64,000 bases of DNA from SKKC01 sp046542845 (GCA_046542845.1 JBKHAN010000002.1:39360-103359), one strand, 5' to 3'. Counted from the first letter of the stretch, positions 1 through 9,027 are shown. The notes: generated by a model from the letters alone, not told the origin. Made by a program: numbers and translations.

Positions 1-399
1 CTCGGGTCTGTCGACGCGGTCAGACGAGTGCTGCCGGGGTATATCGTCCCGATTCCGGACAAGGAGGCCGCTACTCTCCCTGCGATCGGTATGCACGACA
101 AGCAGCCCGGACTCGGAAAAGTCGGGTACCCGGACCCGTATGCGGGTATCAGTCCACTCAAGATAGCCGGAGGCGGTGATACGACGCCCCGCGATGGATA
201 TAGACGACTGTCCTCGCCGCTCACCAAAGTTATCGCCCGTGATCGTCAGCACGTCACCGTCGCTGTACTCGCGTGGAGTCACATCTTCGACGCTGGGCGT
301 GCGCTCGGTGAAGACCAGCAGCAGCAGGAGAGCGGCCAGCACCGTGAAAAACAGAAGGAAGACCACGAGGAAGGTGCGAGTGGAGCGAGACGTCTGCAT
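1..399 (-). CDS. Membrane-anchored or exported IPT/TIG-domain protein, cut by left edge
   Basis: An open frame starts at an ATG at 399 and runs off the window, so only the first 133 residues are visible. Residues 9-30 are a strongly hydrophobic segment (an FLVVFLLFF run and LLLLLVF), read as a signal anchor or signal peptide. It is followed by a region resembling an IPT/TIG immunoglobulin-like fold (SVEDVTPREYSDGDVLTITG, then NFGERRG). Such domains occur in extracellular and envelope proteins. The gene lies 16 bases after the preceding gene and belongs to the ECF sigma factor operon. I see no strong ribosome-binding site. The domain call rests on pattern alone, and the C-terminal part that would reveal a function lies outside the window. 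Confidence 0.6.
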   Translation of the reverse strand, partial: MQTSRSTRTFLVVFLLFFTVLAALLLLLVFTERTPSVEDVTPREYSDGDVLTITGDNFGERRGQSSISIAGRRITASGYLEWTDTRIRVRVPDFSESGLLVVHTDRRESSGLLVRNRDDIPRQHSSDRVDRPE

Positions 400-415
400 G
401 ATGATCGAGAGAATA

Positions 416-895
416 TCAGTTTACGCTTGTCTGTTGAAATGCCTCTATTCGCACTTCAAGCTCAATATTCAGTGCCTCGGGGTACCCGGGCCGCTGTTCT
501 CCGAGGGGGAAAAACAGAACCGATTCGCCCAGGGAGACCGGCAGGCTTTCGAAGGCAGATCGGTAGGTGACCTCCGTCGAGTCTTCGCTGGTGATCCACG
601 TCTGTCCCTGCGCAACGAGAATAATGGACTGTCCGGATTCATATGGGGTGAACTGCGCCCGCGCGGTCATGCCGCCGCCTTCAAGCTCGATGTGAACGGC
701 ACGTCCCGAAATCGTAATTTCGGTCAGTTCCATGTTCCAGACCGTCTCACGATCGTTCTCGGTGACACGCGCTGTAATCTCAACGACCAGAGCACTGTCC
801 TGAAGCAGCTCGATCGCGTCCTCGATCTCTATCGCGTGTACACTGTACACGGTACACAGAAAAAGGGATGTGATCGCAGCCATTCGTCGCATCAT
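416..895 (-). CDS. Exported protein of unknown function in sigma-factor operon
   Basis: This encodes 159 residues. Residues 1-22 form a signal peptide (MMRRMAAITSLFLCTVYSVHA, cleavage after HA). The mature part is a small, probably beta-rich domain with alternating hydrophobic residues and no catalytic motif I recognise. Its start overlaps the stop of the anti-sigma gene by four bases (ATGA), which implies translational coupling. A periplasmic protein made together with a membrane anti-sigma factor could be a target or a sensor of the regulatory pair; that is inference from position only. Function unknown. Confidence 0.7.
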   Translation of the reverse strand: MMRRMAAITSLFLCTVYSVHAIEIEDAIELLQDSALVVEITARVTENDRETVWNMELTEITISGRAVHIELEGGGMTARAQFTPYESGQSIILVAQGQTWITSEDSTEVTYRSAFESLPVSLGESVLFFPLGEQRPGYPEALNIELEVRIEAFQQTSVN

Positions 896-1470
896 TGCTG
901 TCCTGTGTCTCCGAACGGGCGGGAACCGCCTAGATCGACCGCGCGAATAAGTCGCGGTTCTCCGGAAAACTGGAATCGACTCTGATCGGGCAGATCAATC
1001 TGCACCTGGCGCACCGGTTCAGAGGAATTGACGAGCCTCAGAAGCTGTTCCACGTCTTCAGCGCGAATCGTAAGATCGGTGTCAAGACCGTCCTGATCTG
1101 CTGTGGCACCCGCAAACGCCGGTACCCTGAGAGCGAGGAAGCTCGCAAGCACCCCGACGGCCAGGATAGCCATTGCCGCGACTGCTGCCACGGGAAGCGA
1201 CACCGAGATGGTCCGGAATCGATGCGCCGCCGGGACGTAGACAGTACGCTTCTCAAGCGCGCTCCAGACCCGCTCCTGCGCGGCGGCGAAATCCGGCTGT
1301 GGAGCGGTGTGCAGCTTTGTGTGTGTCGTTGAAATGCGCTGAAACCGCTGTCTGCATTCCGCGTCCGAGGCGAGGATCGAGTCGATTCGTTCCTTCCACG
1401 GAGATGGAACTTCGCCGTCCAGGTGGGCAGACAAAAGATGGTCGTCAGGGCACATAGACGTCTCCTGCAT
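892..1470 (-). CDS. Membrane-anchored anti-sigma factor
   Basis: A 192-residue protein whose start overlaps the sigma factor gene by 26 bases, the usual arrangement for an ECF sigma and its antagonist. Residues 7-40 (CPDDHLLSAHLDGEVP and the following helix) resemble the N-terminal sigma-binding domain of anti-sigma factors. A single membrane helix lies at about residues 88-112 (VSLPVAAVAAMAILAVGVL), followed by a roughly 75-residue presumed periplasmic domain. The HxxxCxxC zinc motif of classic ZAS proteins is not present; only two cysteines are seen in the N-terminal part. Predicted role: hold the sigma factor at the membrane until an envelope signal releases it. Confidence 0.75.
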   Translation of the reverse strand: MQETSMCPDDHLLSAHLDGEVPSPWKERIDSILASDAECRQRFQRISTTHTKLHTAPQPDFAAAQERVWSALEKRTVYVPAAHRFRTISVSLPVAAVAAMAILAVGVLASFLALRVPAFAGATADQDGLDTDLTIRAEDVEQLLRLVNSSEPVRQVQIDLPDQSRFQFSGEPRLIRAVDLGGSRPFGDTGQQ

Positions 1471-1975
1471 CGAGATTCTTCATGAGATGTTCGCGAGCGC
1501 GAAACACTCTGATTTTCACGTTGCCTTCGCTGATGCCAAGCACCGTGCCAATTTCTTTGTAACTGAGGTCACCGTATTCTTTCAGAATAAGAGCAGTGCG
1601 GAGTTTTGTGGGTATACCGTTCAGGGCGTGTTGCACCGTTTCCATGGACTCGTCACGCAGAACGAGATCCTCACCTGACTCGGACCGTGGTTTCGGCTCG
1701 TGGAAGACCCGCTCGTATGCGCGTCGCTCCCTGCCCTTGCGTTTCTCGTAATTCAAGGCCAGATTTTTACTCACCCGTATAAGCCAATACTTGCCCTGCT
1801 GGGCGTCGGGGATGGAGTCCATCCGCTGATAATACCGAATGAAGGCTTCCTGACAGATCTCCTCGGCTGCATCCATGTTACCGGTAATACGATACACCAC
1901 CCGAACCAGAATAGGAAAGGCGTCTTCGTACACGTGTTGAAACGCTTCTTCGCGATCCCTATTCACCGACTTCAT
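1445..1975 (-). CDS. ECF-family RNA polymerase sigma factor
   Basis: The 176-residue length is typical of group 4 sigma factors. Region 2 lies at about residues 12-80 (RITGNMDAAEEICQEAFIRY, the conserved D-AEE-Q-AF pattern) and region 4 at about 113-165 (LSYKEIGTVLGISEGNVKIR, a helix-turn-helix for the -35 element). It should direct RNA polymerase to a small envelope-related regulon, with the downstream anti-sigma gene controlling its activity. The first gene of a four-gene minus-strand operon, it starts 58 bases after the end of cysS. I found no convincing self-promoter sequence in that gap. Confidence 0.92.
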   Translation of the reverse strand: MKSVNRDREEAFQHVYEDAFPILVRVVYRITGNMDAAEEICQEAFIRYYQRMDSIPDAQQGKYWLIRVSKNLALNYEKRKGRERRAYERVFHEPKPRSESGEDLVLRDESMETVQHALNGIPTKLRTALILKEYGDLSYKEIGTVLGISEGNVKIRVFRAREHLMKNLDAGDVYVP

Positions 1976-2033
1976 ACAGCTAACAACTCTCCGACGTACA
2001 GGTTACAATCCACGCTACTAATCCGCGACATTT

Positions 2034-3473
2034 TCACACGTCGCGTCGTGTCACACGCGGTCCGTCGGCACTATCGACTATAGCGTAACCCATTTCAAGT
2101 ACCTCGTCCCGGATTTCGTCTGCGCGGGCGAAGTCACGCCGCTCACGGGCGCTCTGTCGCTCTTCGACAAGACGAAAAACCTCGTCGGGCACTGAGGATG
2201 TCGTCGCAGGTTGAACCGTATCCAGACCAAGTCCAAGAACGGCGTCCATCTGTACAATCGCAGAACAGCCCTCTGCGGGAGTCACATCGCGGTCCTTCAA
2301 CAATCCCCAGACGCGCGAGAGCGCGCGCGGGGTGTTCAGATCATCCTCCAGGTCGGAACGAAAATCGGACAGGTAGACTGCCACCGGCGATGTCGCCGGT
2401 ATCTCCATGTTCATGATCCGGTCCCGGTCGGCATCCGCCGCAACCGCGTCCATGAGCTTCTGAACCTGAGACACGACCCTGCGACGCGCTGCGCGTGCCG
2501 CATCGAGCGCTTCAAATGAAAACCGAAGCTCACTGCGATAGTGGGCGAGCAGGCAGAAGTACCGGTAGTCCAGAGGATCGTATCCCTTCTCGGTCAGCGT
2601 ATCGAGCGTCAGGAACTCCCCGGCGCTCTTTGACATTTTTCCCTTGTCCATGACAAGGAACTCGTTATGAAGCCAGTATTTCACGTACTGCTTCCCGGTC
2701 GCAGCTTCTGCCTGGGCGATTTCGTTCGTATGATGCACGGGTATGTGGTCGACGCCCCCGCAGTGTATGTCAAGCTGCTCTCCGAGGTATTTCATACTCA
2801 TGGCACTGCATTCGATATGCCATCCCGGGTAGCCCCTGCCCCACGGTGAATCCCAGACCATAGCCTGGTTTTCGAACTTGCTTCGGGTGAACCACAACAC
2901 GAAATCACCGGGGTTGCGCTTGTTTGCATCGACGGCAACGCGAGCGCCTGCTTTCAGGGTCGACAAGTCGAGCCCCGCCAGTTCCCCGTAGCGCGGAAAG
3001 CGGGAGATATCGTAATACACGTTCCCGCCTGAAACGTAGGTATATCCTTTCACCTCAAGCCGCTCAATGAGCTGTATCATGTCCTGTATATGCCCGGTGG
3101 CACGAGGAGCGTGGTGCGGAGGCAGTATGTTGAGCCGCCTGGTGTGCTCGAAAAAGGCGTCGGTATATAACGCGGCAATGTCCCAGACGCTTCTGCCGCT
3201 TTCCCGTGAGCGCCGCACAAGCTTGTCTTCGCCGTGGTCCCCATCGTCGCTGAGGTGACCCACGTCGGTGATGTTCATGACGTGGTTCACGCCATAACCG
3301 AGATACTCAAGCGTCCGTCGTAATACGTCGACGAACACGTATGCGCGCAGATTCCCTATATGAGCGTAGTTGTAGACGGTGGGCCCGCAGGAGTACAGCC
3401 GTACCGACGACGGATCGAGAGGCTCGAAATCCTCAGTTGTACGACCGAGCGTGTTGTGAAGTTTAAGACTCAT
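2034..3473 (-). CDS. cysS: Cysteinyl-tRNA synthetase
   Basis: This is a 479-residue class I aminoacyl-tRNA synthetase that charges tRNA-Cys with cysteine in the cytoplasm. The HIGH motif is HIGN at residues 38-41 and the KMSKS loop is intact at 279-283. All four zinc ligands that read cysteine are present: C29 (SCGPTVY), C222 (GWHIECSAM), H247 and E251 (VHHTNE). The histidine of the specificity pocket, H237, is also kept. The C-terminal part is the helical tRNA-binding region. This is the canonical copy; a divergent paralogue lies at 23212-24492. It is divergently arranged with murB, with 44 bases between the start codons. Confidence 0.96.
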   Translation of the reverse strand: MSLKLHNTLGRTTEDFEPLDPSSVRLYSCGPTVYNYAHIGNLRAYVFVDVLRRTLEYLGYGVNHVMNITDVGHLSDDGDHGEDKLVRRSRESGRSVWDIAALYTDAFFEHTRRLNILPPHHAPRATGHIQDMIQLIERLEVKGYTYVSGGNVYYDISRFPRYGELAGLDLSTLKAGARVAVDANKRNPGDFVLWFTRSKFENQAMVWDSPWGRGYPGWHIECSAMSMKYLGEQLDIHCGGVDHIPVHHTNEIAQAEAATGKQYVKYWLHNEFLVMDKGKMSKSAGEFLTLDTLTEKGYDPLDYRYFCLLAHYRSELRFSFEALDAARAARRRVVSQVQKLMDAVAADADRDRIMNMEIPATSPVAVYLSDFRSDLEDDLNTPRALSRVWGLLKDRDVTPAEGCSAIVQMDAVLGLGLDTVQPATTSSVPDEVFRLVEERQSARERRDFARADEIRDEVLEMGYAIVDSADGPRVTRRDV

Positions 3474-3517
3474 GAATGCTCACGTGGCGCTCTTGGACCT
3501 GACTGCGCGCTTCCTTT

Positions 3518-4465
3518 ATGATGCGAGTTGTGAACACGCTACACGAAATCATGGGCCAAATCAACATTGACGGTATGGTACTCCTGAACGAGCCTATGAG
3601 TCGGCACACGACGTTCGAGGTCGGCGGCCCGGCGGACCTGTATATACGACCGGAAAGTTCGTCCGACCTGCAGCGTGCGCTCGGGTTCCTGCGGGCGAAG
3701 CACATACCGGTAACGGTCATCGGTGGTGGTGCCAACGTGGTCGTTTCCGATGCAGGTATTCGTGGTGCAGTCATCGATACGACCGCGGTTTCCGCTATCA
3801 GCATAGAAGGAACGACCGTGCGGGTCGAATCGGGGGCAATGATCAGCGACGCGGCTGAACTGACGGCGCGCTCGGGGCTCGCCGGACTCGAGTTTCTGTA
3901 TTCGATGCCGGGAACATGCGGAGGGGCAGTCTGGATGAATGCCCGCTGTTACGGTTCGAGCATCGACGACGTGCTCGAGTCGGTCCGTTATGTAGACGAG
4001 CATACTGAAGTGCGGACGCTCACCGCAGCACACGAGGAGTTCGCCTACAAGCTGAGCCCGTTTCAGCTGCACGACTGGACGATCATCGAGGCTGTGTTTC
4101 AGCTTACCCCCGGCAACGCGGAGGAGTTGACAGAGCGAATGCGTGAATACTACGAGGATCGCTCCGTAAAAGGCCATTTTGCCCTGCCCTGCGCGGGCAG
4201 CGTGTTCAAGAACGACCGCAGATTCAACGCCCCGAGCGGCAAGATTCTCGACGAACTCGGGGTACGGGGCATGCGCATCGGCGGTGCTCAGGTTTCCACA
4301 CTGCACGCCAATATAATCGTTAATGCCGGTAATGCGCGCGCACAGGATATCCGCGACTTGACGGATCGGCTTCGCGAGATGGTCGAAGCCGCGCGTGGAT
4401 GGACGCTCGAACCTGAGATTCTCTTCATTGGGGACTGGGAATCGCACCCGAATACGTCCAACTGA
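3518..4465 (+). CDS. murB: UDP-N-acetylenolpyruvoylglucosamine reductase
   Basis: A 315-residue FAD enzyme that reduces UDP-GlcNAc-enolpyruvate to UDP-MurNAc in peptidoglycan synthesis. The FAD-binding N-terminal domain shows NEPMSRHTTFEVGGPADLYI and VTVIGGGANVVVSDAGIRG. The MurB C-terminal domain shows CAGSVFKND (catalytic serine loop) and AQVSTLHANIIVN, with a closing EPEIL glutamate. Two in-frame ATGs (3518 and 3551) are possible starts; neither has a clear Shine-Dalgarno sequence, and the first is used here. The 3' end overlaps the convergent gene at 4425-5714 by 41 bases. Confidence 0.95.
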   Translation: MMRVVNTLHEIMGQINIDGMVLLNEPMSRHTTFEVGGPADLYIRPESSSDLQRALGFLRAKHIPVTVIGGGANVVVSDAGIRGAVIDTTAVSAISIEGTTVRVESGAMISDAAELTARSGLAGLEFLYSMPGTCGGAVWMNARCYGSSIDDVLESVRYVDEHTEVRTLTAAHEEFAYKLSPFQLHDWTIIEAVFQLTPGNAEELTERMREYYEDRSVKGHFALPCAGSVFKNDRRFNAPSGKILDELGVRGMRIGGAQVSTLHANIIVNAGNARAQDIRDLTDRLREMVEAARGWTLEPEILFIGDWESHPNTSN

Positions 4466-5714
4466 GCGCGAGCGGCGCAGTTCCGTCCTCGTCGCTTTGG
4501 GCGTCTATCCGGAATGTTCCGGAATCGCGTGTCACAACGACGAAATACCGGGCACCGTACACCGCTTCGCTCTCGGTGAGTGTTCGCCGGACGTCCGCAC
4601 CGACCCGTACCAGTGGAAGGCGCGCCTCCACGGAAACGTCGATCACAGTATTGTCGTCGCGACGTTCGATGCCGGCGTGCAGGCTGCCGCATGTACCCTG
4701 ATATCCGGCGCTCACGCCGCTTCGAACAGCATGCTCGGCCACGCCGCGGTGATCAGTCTCCCGCTGGAGCGAGGATTCACCGCGAAAACTGAGCTGCGCG
4801 GGACTGAACACAGCCCGCAGGCGCGCTGTTGATTCGGTCTCCCGGAACTCGCGCGGGATCGGGTCCCGGGGAAGAACCGCTCCACTCACCGCAAACGTGA
4901 CCGTCAGGTCCTCCGCGGCGCGAAGGTCCATCGCGAGGAGCGCCGCGGCTTCGCTTGTTGTGCCTCGCCCCTGCGCGTCGATGTATCCGGGGGTATGTAT
5001 GAGACCAGCGATATCGATTGAGGAACGCAGCACCGGGAGCCTCAAGCCAAGCTGCATTCGAAGCGCCGGCGCTACGGTGGCACCGAACGGCATCGCAAAC
5101 CGATACCTGAGATAGCGGTGTCTGAGCTCGAAACCAAGGTGCCCGAGCGTACGCTTACGCGTGTAGTCGGCGGGCAGTCGCCAGAAACCCGGGGATTCGT
5201 CGGTTTCGAGGAGAGTTCGCATGTACACGAATCGAGCGCCGGGTGCTTCTTCCGAATCCCCCTCAAGGTAGACAGCCGCCGCAGCGCGGGTCCAGCGGGA
5301 CTCGACCCGGAGCACCGAGAAGCTCAGATTTCCCGCACGGGCGACCATACCAACCGGACCAGCGCGGGCGGGGTCGGTCGCGAGCACAGGGCTGTCCGGT
5401 CCGAACATGCTGTCGAGCGAGATTGGAAGTGCCGGGGCGGCGTGCAGGTCGCGCTGCAGCCCCCGGTATCGTACGGGTCCTGCGATAAGCGCGGGTACCG
5501 CTAGTCCCGAGGCAAAATACTCGCGCGTTCCGTCTCGAACGACGTCACTGTACAGGATACGCAGAGAATCCTGATCGTAGATCAGACGCCGTTGCTGTTG
5601 CCCGGGTTCCGGGCTCCGAAGCGATACATCGAGTTGACCGTCTACGGGAATGGCCTGCGCATACCCTGCCGTAAACAGAAGCGCGTACGCGCACAGACGA
5701 ATAAACGTGTTCAC
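4425..5714 (-). CDS. Exported protein of unknown function, possibly outer-membrane
   Basis: A 429-residue protein with a GTG start; an in-frame stop lies three codons upstream, so no earlier start exists. Residues 1-21 form a signal peptide (CAYALLFTAGYAQA, cleavage after AQA). The remainder is rich in alternating polar and hydrophobic stretches with Arg, Tyr and Phe (for example RHRYLRYRFAMPFG and RLPLVRVGADVRRTL), as in beta-barrel or beta-sandwich envelope proteins. It lacks the terminal aromatic residue usual for barrel proteins, so the outer-membrane location is only a suggestion. The stop codon lies inside the end of murB. No family recognised. Confidence 0.7.
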   Translation of the reverse strand: MNTFIRLCAYALLFTAGYAQAIPVDGQLDVSLRSPEPGQQQRRLIYDQDSLRILYSDVVRDGTREYFASGLAVPALIAGPVRYRGLQRDLHAAPALPISLDSMFGPDSPVLATDPARAGPVGMVARAGNLSFSVLRVESRWTRAAAAVYLEGDSEEAPGARFVYMRTLLETDESPGFWRLPADYTRKRTLGHLGFELRHRYLRYRFAMPFGATVAPALRMQLGLRLPVLRSSIDIAGLIHTPGYIDAQGRGTTSEAAALLAMDLRAAEDLTVTFAVSGAVLPRDPIPREFRETESTARLRAVFSPAQLSFRGESSLQRETDHRGVAEHAVRSGVSAGYQGTCGSLHAGIERRDDNTVIDVSVEARLPLVRVGADVRRTLTESEAVYGARYFVVVTRDSGTFRIDAQSDEDGTAPLALSWTYSGAIPSPQ

Positions 5715-5766
5715 ACATATCTATACGCAGGCGAGCTCGTCGTTGATTGCAGAAAACAGGACGGAT

Positions 5767-8136
5767 TTACGCGTCCTCCGCGCGTTCCCAGTCGGGCCGA
5801 ACATCCGGCAGAGGTTTTTGCACTTCGTGTCCGGACGTGAGGCGCACTTCGTCGGCTTCGTGGTAGATGACCAGCGTCTCGCCCTCGATCAGGGTATAGC
5901 GGACATGTTCACGCTCGACCTGCACCTCAAGAAGCCCGTCGCCGAGGCGTATGCGGAATCCTATTCGAGACCACTTCTTCGGGAGCCGCGGGCTGAACCG
6001 TATCGTCCCCCCCCAGTCGCGCATACCCCCGAAGCCGAAAACCAGGCTCAGCCAGCACCCGGCCATGTTCGCAAAATGTATGCCGTCGCGTACGTTCCTG
6101 TTTATATCGTCCAGATCCATCCGCGCCGTTTTCATGAAGTACTCGTACGCACGTTCGACGTAGCCGAGTTCCGCGGCTACGACGCACTGTATGCACGAAC
6201 TGAGAGAGCTGTCACCGGTGTTCAGGGCGTCATAGTAATCAAAGTTCCACCGCTTCTCTTCGGCAGTGAACCTGTCGCCCTGCAGGAGCAGCGCGAGGAC
6301 CACATCCGGCTGTTTACAGACCTGAAAACGATAAATCGACAAGGGGTGATAGTGCAGAAGCAGCGGGTAGTGCTCCGAAGGGGTGCCTGGGAAATCCCAC
6401 ACCGCTTTCCGGAAAAATGAGTCGTCCTGCGGATACAGCCCACGTTCCTCGTCATAGGGAATGTGCATAGCCTCGGCAGCTTCCGTCCATTGGCGAAGCT
6501 CGTCGACACTTATCCCCGTGAGTTCGACAAGCCGCTTCCAGTCCTCGGGCCAATCGTTTCGAAGCGTCCGGCCAATTTCGTTCGCGTAGCGTAAATGGTC
6601 CTGAACCATGAGATTGGTGAAAACGTTGTTGTTTACAAGAGCAGTATACTCGTTGGGACCGGTCACCAGATTCAGGCAAAAGCCCTGACCATCAACATAG
6701 TTTCCGAGGTCGTAATAGAAACGCGCGGTCTCGAAAATCATTTCCGCGCCGTACCGTTTCAGAAAAACCTGATCGTTACTTGCCCGAACGTATTGCCGGA
6801 CTGCGTACATAATGTCTGCATTAATATGATACTGTGCGGTTCCGGCCGGATAATAGGCGCTGGCCTCCTCCCCGTTTATGGTCCGCCACGGATAGAGCGC
6901 CCCACGGTGTTTCAGCTCCGCGGCCCTCTCACGTGCCTTCGGCAGTGTGTTGTACCGGTAGGTAAGAAGGCGTCGGGCTATGAATGGTGTGGTATAGCTG
7001 TAGAACGGAAGCGCATAAATCTCCGTGTCCCAGAAATAATGCCCCTCATAGCCGTCTCCCGTAAGGCCTTTTGCACCAATATTGGTCCGACCATTCCGAC
7101 CCGTCGACTGAAGCACGTGAAACAGGTTGAACCGCAGGCTTTGCTGAACCCACTCGTCTCCGTCTACCTGTATTTCACTGCCGGTCCAGAACTCATCGAG
7201 ATACATTTTCTGTTCGTCGAGTATCGTGTCGAACCCGGACGCAATTGCCCGCTCCACCTCGCGTTCGGCAAGCTCTTCAAGCCTGTCATGTGCAGCGTCG
7301 TAGCTGTGATAGTAGGCCACATACTTTTTGAGTTCTACAGGTACCCCGGCCTCGCCCTGAATACGCCACTCATGCCAGACGCGACCTCCATGCGATTTTG
7401 CCGAAACCGTGTGAAACGAGTCTGTCTGGAGCTCATTTGTCATTCTGCAGAACAGCTCGGTCTGCATTCGCTTCGTCATATACCGCACGACAGCGTGCTC
7501 GTCGTCAATGCGCTTGTTCCGAAGAATAAGCCCTGTGCTCGACATGTCTTCACCGACTCGTGGATCGTTGGGATCACGACCGGAGCGGTTCAGGAGCTCC
7601 ATTGAAGAGACGATCCTGAGGTATGCGTCCTGTTCCGGTAACTCAAGGCTCCAGCGCTGCGCTGCAAGGTGCTCGCGCAGGAACGATGCAACCCGAATCG
7701 TTCTGAGGATAACGCGGACGCCACCCGGACTGACCCACTCGACCTCACGTTCGAGTCGTCCGAGTCTCAGATCGAGCACGCGCGTGCACACCTGTACCGT
7801 CCCGGTTGACAGATCGAGCGGCTCATCGTTCACAAAAAGGTCAATGTGCGTCCCGTCGGAAACGTTGAGCATGCTCTGGTTGTTTCGAGCGTATCCGTAG
7901 GCCGATTCCCCATACTCGATGGGGGCTGACTCGTAGAAACCGTTCAGGTAGGTTCCCGGTCGATACATGAAGCGATGTTCTTCAAGCGATCCGCGTATAC
8001 CCAGGTATCCGTTCCCCAGCGCGAATACCGTCTCAGTGATACCGGCTCGCTTCGGATCGAAACGGGTTTCCACGATACGCCAGGTGTCAAGGGGAAAAGT
8101 ATGCCGGTCGTTGTTCCCGGTTCTGTCCATAGTCAC
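5767..8136 (-). CDS. Glycoside hydrolase family 65 disaccharide phosphorylase (maltose/kojibiose type)
   Basis: At 789 residues this matches the family length. GH65 enzymes split alpha-linked glucosyl disaccharides with phosphate, giving beta-glucose 1-phosphate and saving an ATP. Seen here: the N-terminal beta-sandwich opening (VFALGNGYLGIRGSLEE), the catalytic (alpha/alpha)6 barrel with GYEGHYFWDTEIY at 363-375 and GEEASAYYPAGTAQYHINAD at 422-441, and the general acid E496 in TGPNEY. The exact disaccharide (maltose, kojibiose, nigerose or trehalose) cannot be read from sequence. The start is a GTG (8136) with AAGG eight bases upstream; an ATG two codons later is possible. No beta-phosphoglucomutase or sugar transporter gene is adjacent. 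Confidence 0.9.
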   Translation of the reverse strand: MTMDRTGNNDRHTFPLDTWRIVETRFDPKRAGITETVFALGNGYLGIRGSLEEHRFMYRPGTYLNGFYESAPIEYGESAYGYARNNQSMLNVSDGTHIDLFVNDEPLDLSTGTVQVCTRVLDLRLGRLEREVEWVSPGGVRVILRTIRVASFLREHLAAQRWSLELPEQDAYLRIVSSMELLNRSGRDPNDPRVGEDMSSTGLILRNKRIDDEHAVVRYMTKRMQTELFCRMTNELQTDSFHTVSAKSHGGRVWHEWRIQGEAGVPVELKKYVAYYHSYDAAHDRLEELAEREVERAIASGFDTILDEQKMYLDEFWTGSEIQVDGDEWVQQSLRFNLFHVLQSTGRNGRTNIGAKGLTGDGYEGHYFWDTEIYALPFYSYTTPFIARRLLTYRYNTLPKARERAAELKHRGALYPWRTINGEEASAYYPAGTAQYHINADIMYAVRQYVRASNDQVFLKRYGAEMIFETARFYYDLGNYVDGQGFCLNLVTGPNEYTALVNNNVFTNLMVQDHLRYANEIGRTLRNDWPEDWKRLVELTGISVDELRQWTEAAEAMHIPYDEERGLYPQDDSFFRKAVWDFPGTPSEHYPLLLHYHPLSIYRFQVCKQPDVVLALLLQGDRFTAEEKRWNFDYYDALNTGDSSLSSCIQCVVAAELGYVERAYEYFMKTARMDLDDINRNVRDGIHFANMAGCWLSLVFGFGGMRDWGGTIRFSPRLPKKWSRIGFRIRLGDGLLEVQVEREHVRYTLIEGETLVIYHEADEVRLTSGHEVQKPLPDVRPDWERAEDA

Positions 8137-8197
8137 GTTCGCTACCTTACACGATCGGGTATACCGGTAGCATAGTCAGGATGCGGTTCCGGGGCAA

Positions 8198-9010
8198 TCA
8201 GGCTTCCAGCTGAGGTTCATGTACGAAGGGATAACGCGCAAAATCGATACCCTCGGTAGAAAACCTCTTGTGCAGACCGATAAGCACACCGTTTTTTGCC
8301 GCCAGGAACTGATCTCGTGGAAACCAGACACCAAAGAGGACATCGACGCCGATGGGTGTGATCTGCTTGATCAGGAAAAACGGTTCCGGTTCGTCGAGCG
8401 TAACTTCAATCTCGCTGGAAAGCTCCAGGAGTAACTCCTTAACGCGCTCAAGATCCACGTGTGGTTCGAGGGTAAACTCGAAATCCATGCGACGAATCGG
8501 GAAACGGGTTACGTTTATGACATCGGTCTTGATGATGTTTTCGTTCGGCACCCGGATATAGCGATTATCGAAGGTGCGAATCTTCACCGAGAGCAGATCG
8601 ATGGAGAGGATTACTCCGGTGGTTTCACCGATAGTAATAACGTCGCCAACGGAGAACGCCTTCTCTGAAATCAGAAAAAGCCCGCTTATGACGTTCGAGA
8701 TACTGGTCTGTGCGGCGAAACCAAGGGCAACACCAGCGATACCGGCGGCGCCGAGAAAGGCGGTAAGGTTGGTGCCGAGTTGCGCGAGCAGCGTAACCAC
8801 GAGGATAGCCATTCCACTGTAGACAATGACTTTCCGAAGGATCATTGCCGATTGCGGCGACAGCCGGCGCTCGAACCAGCGGCCGGCGAAAAAAACGAAC
8901 ACTTTCAGGATCAGAAAACCGGTGACCAGGACCACAAAAGCCCAGAAAAACCGTGAAAGGTTGTCCGGTTGTAAGAATTCCAGTAGCTGTTCGGGTACCA
9001 TGCCAGTCAT
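8198..9010 (-). CDS. MscS-family mechanosensitive channel (small type)
   Basis: At 270 residues this is the size of E. coli MscS. Three membrane helices occupy the first half, including the pore-lining TM3 with the Gly/Ala pattern (LGAAGIAGVALGFAAQTSIS), followed by the beta domain (FSVGDVITIGETTGVILSID) and the cytoplasmic vestibule. It should open under membrane tension and release solutes on hypo-osmotic shock. AAGGT lies about nine bases before the ATG. It follows a DUF432-like gene by 17 bases and is probably co-transcribed with it. This is one of three MscS homologues in the window. Confidence 0.94.
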   Translation of the reverse strand: MTGMVPEQLLEFLQPDNLSRFFWAFVVLVTGFLILKVFVFFAGRWFERRLSPQSAMILRKVIVYSGMAILVVTLLAQLGTNLTAFLGAAGIAGVALGFAAQTSISNVISGLFLISEKAFSVGDVITIGETTGVILSIDLLSVKIRTFDNRYIRVPNENIIKTDVINVTRFPIRRMDFEFTLEPHVDLERVKELLLELSSEIEVTLDEPEPFFLIKQITPIGVDVLFGVWFPRDQFLAAKNGVLIGLHKRFSTEGIDFARYPFVHEPQLEA

Positions 9011-9027
9011 AGCGTGCGACCTTGCTT

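Noticed and set aside
1976..2033. Possible autoregulatory ECF promoter upstream of the sigma gene
   Set aside because: A TGTAACC element and a CGTC element are present but only four bases apart, far from the usual 16-17 base spacing.
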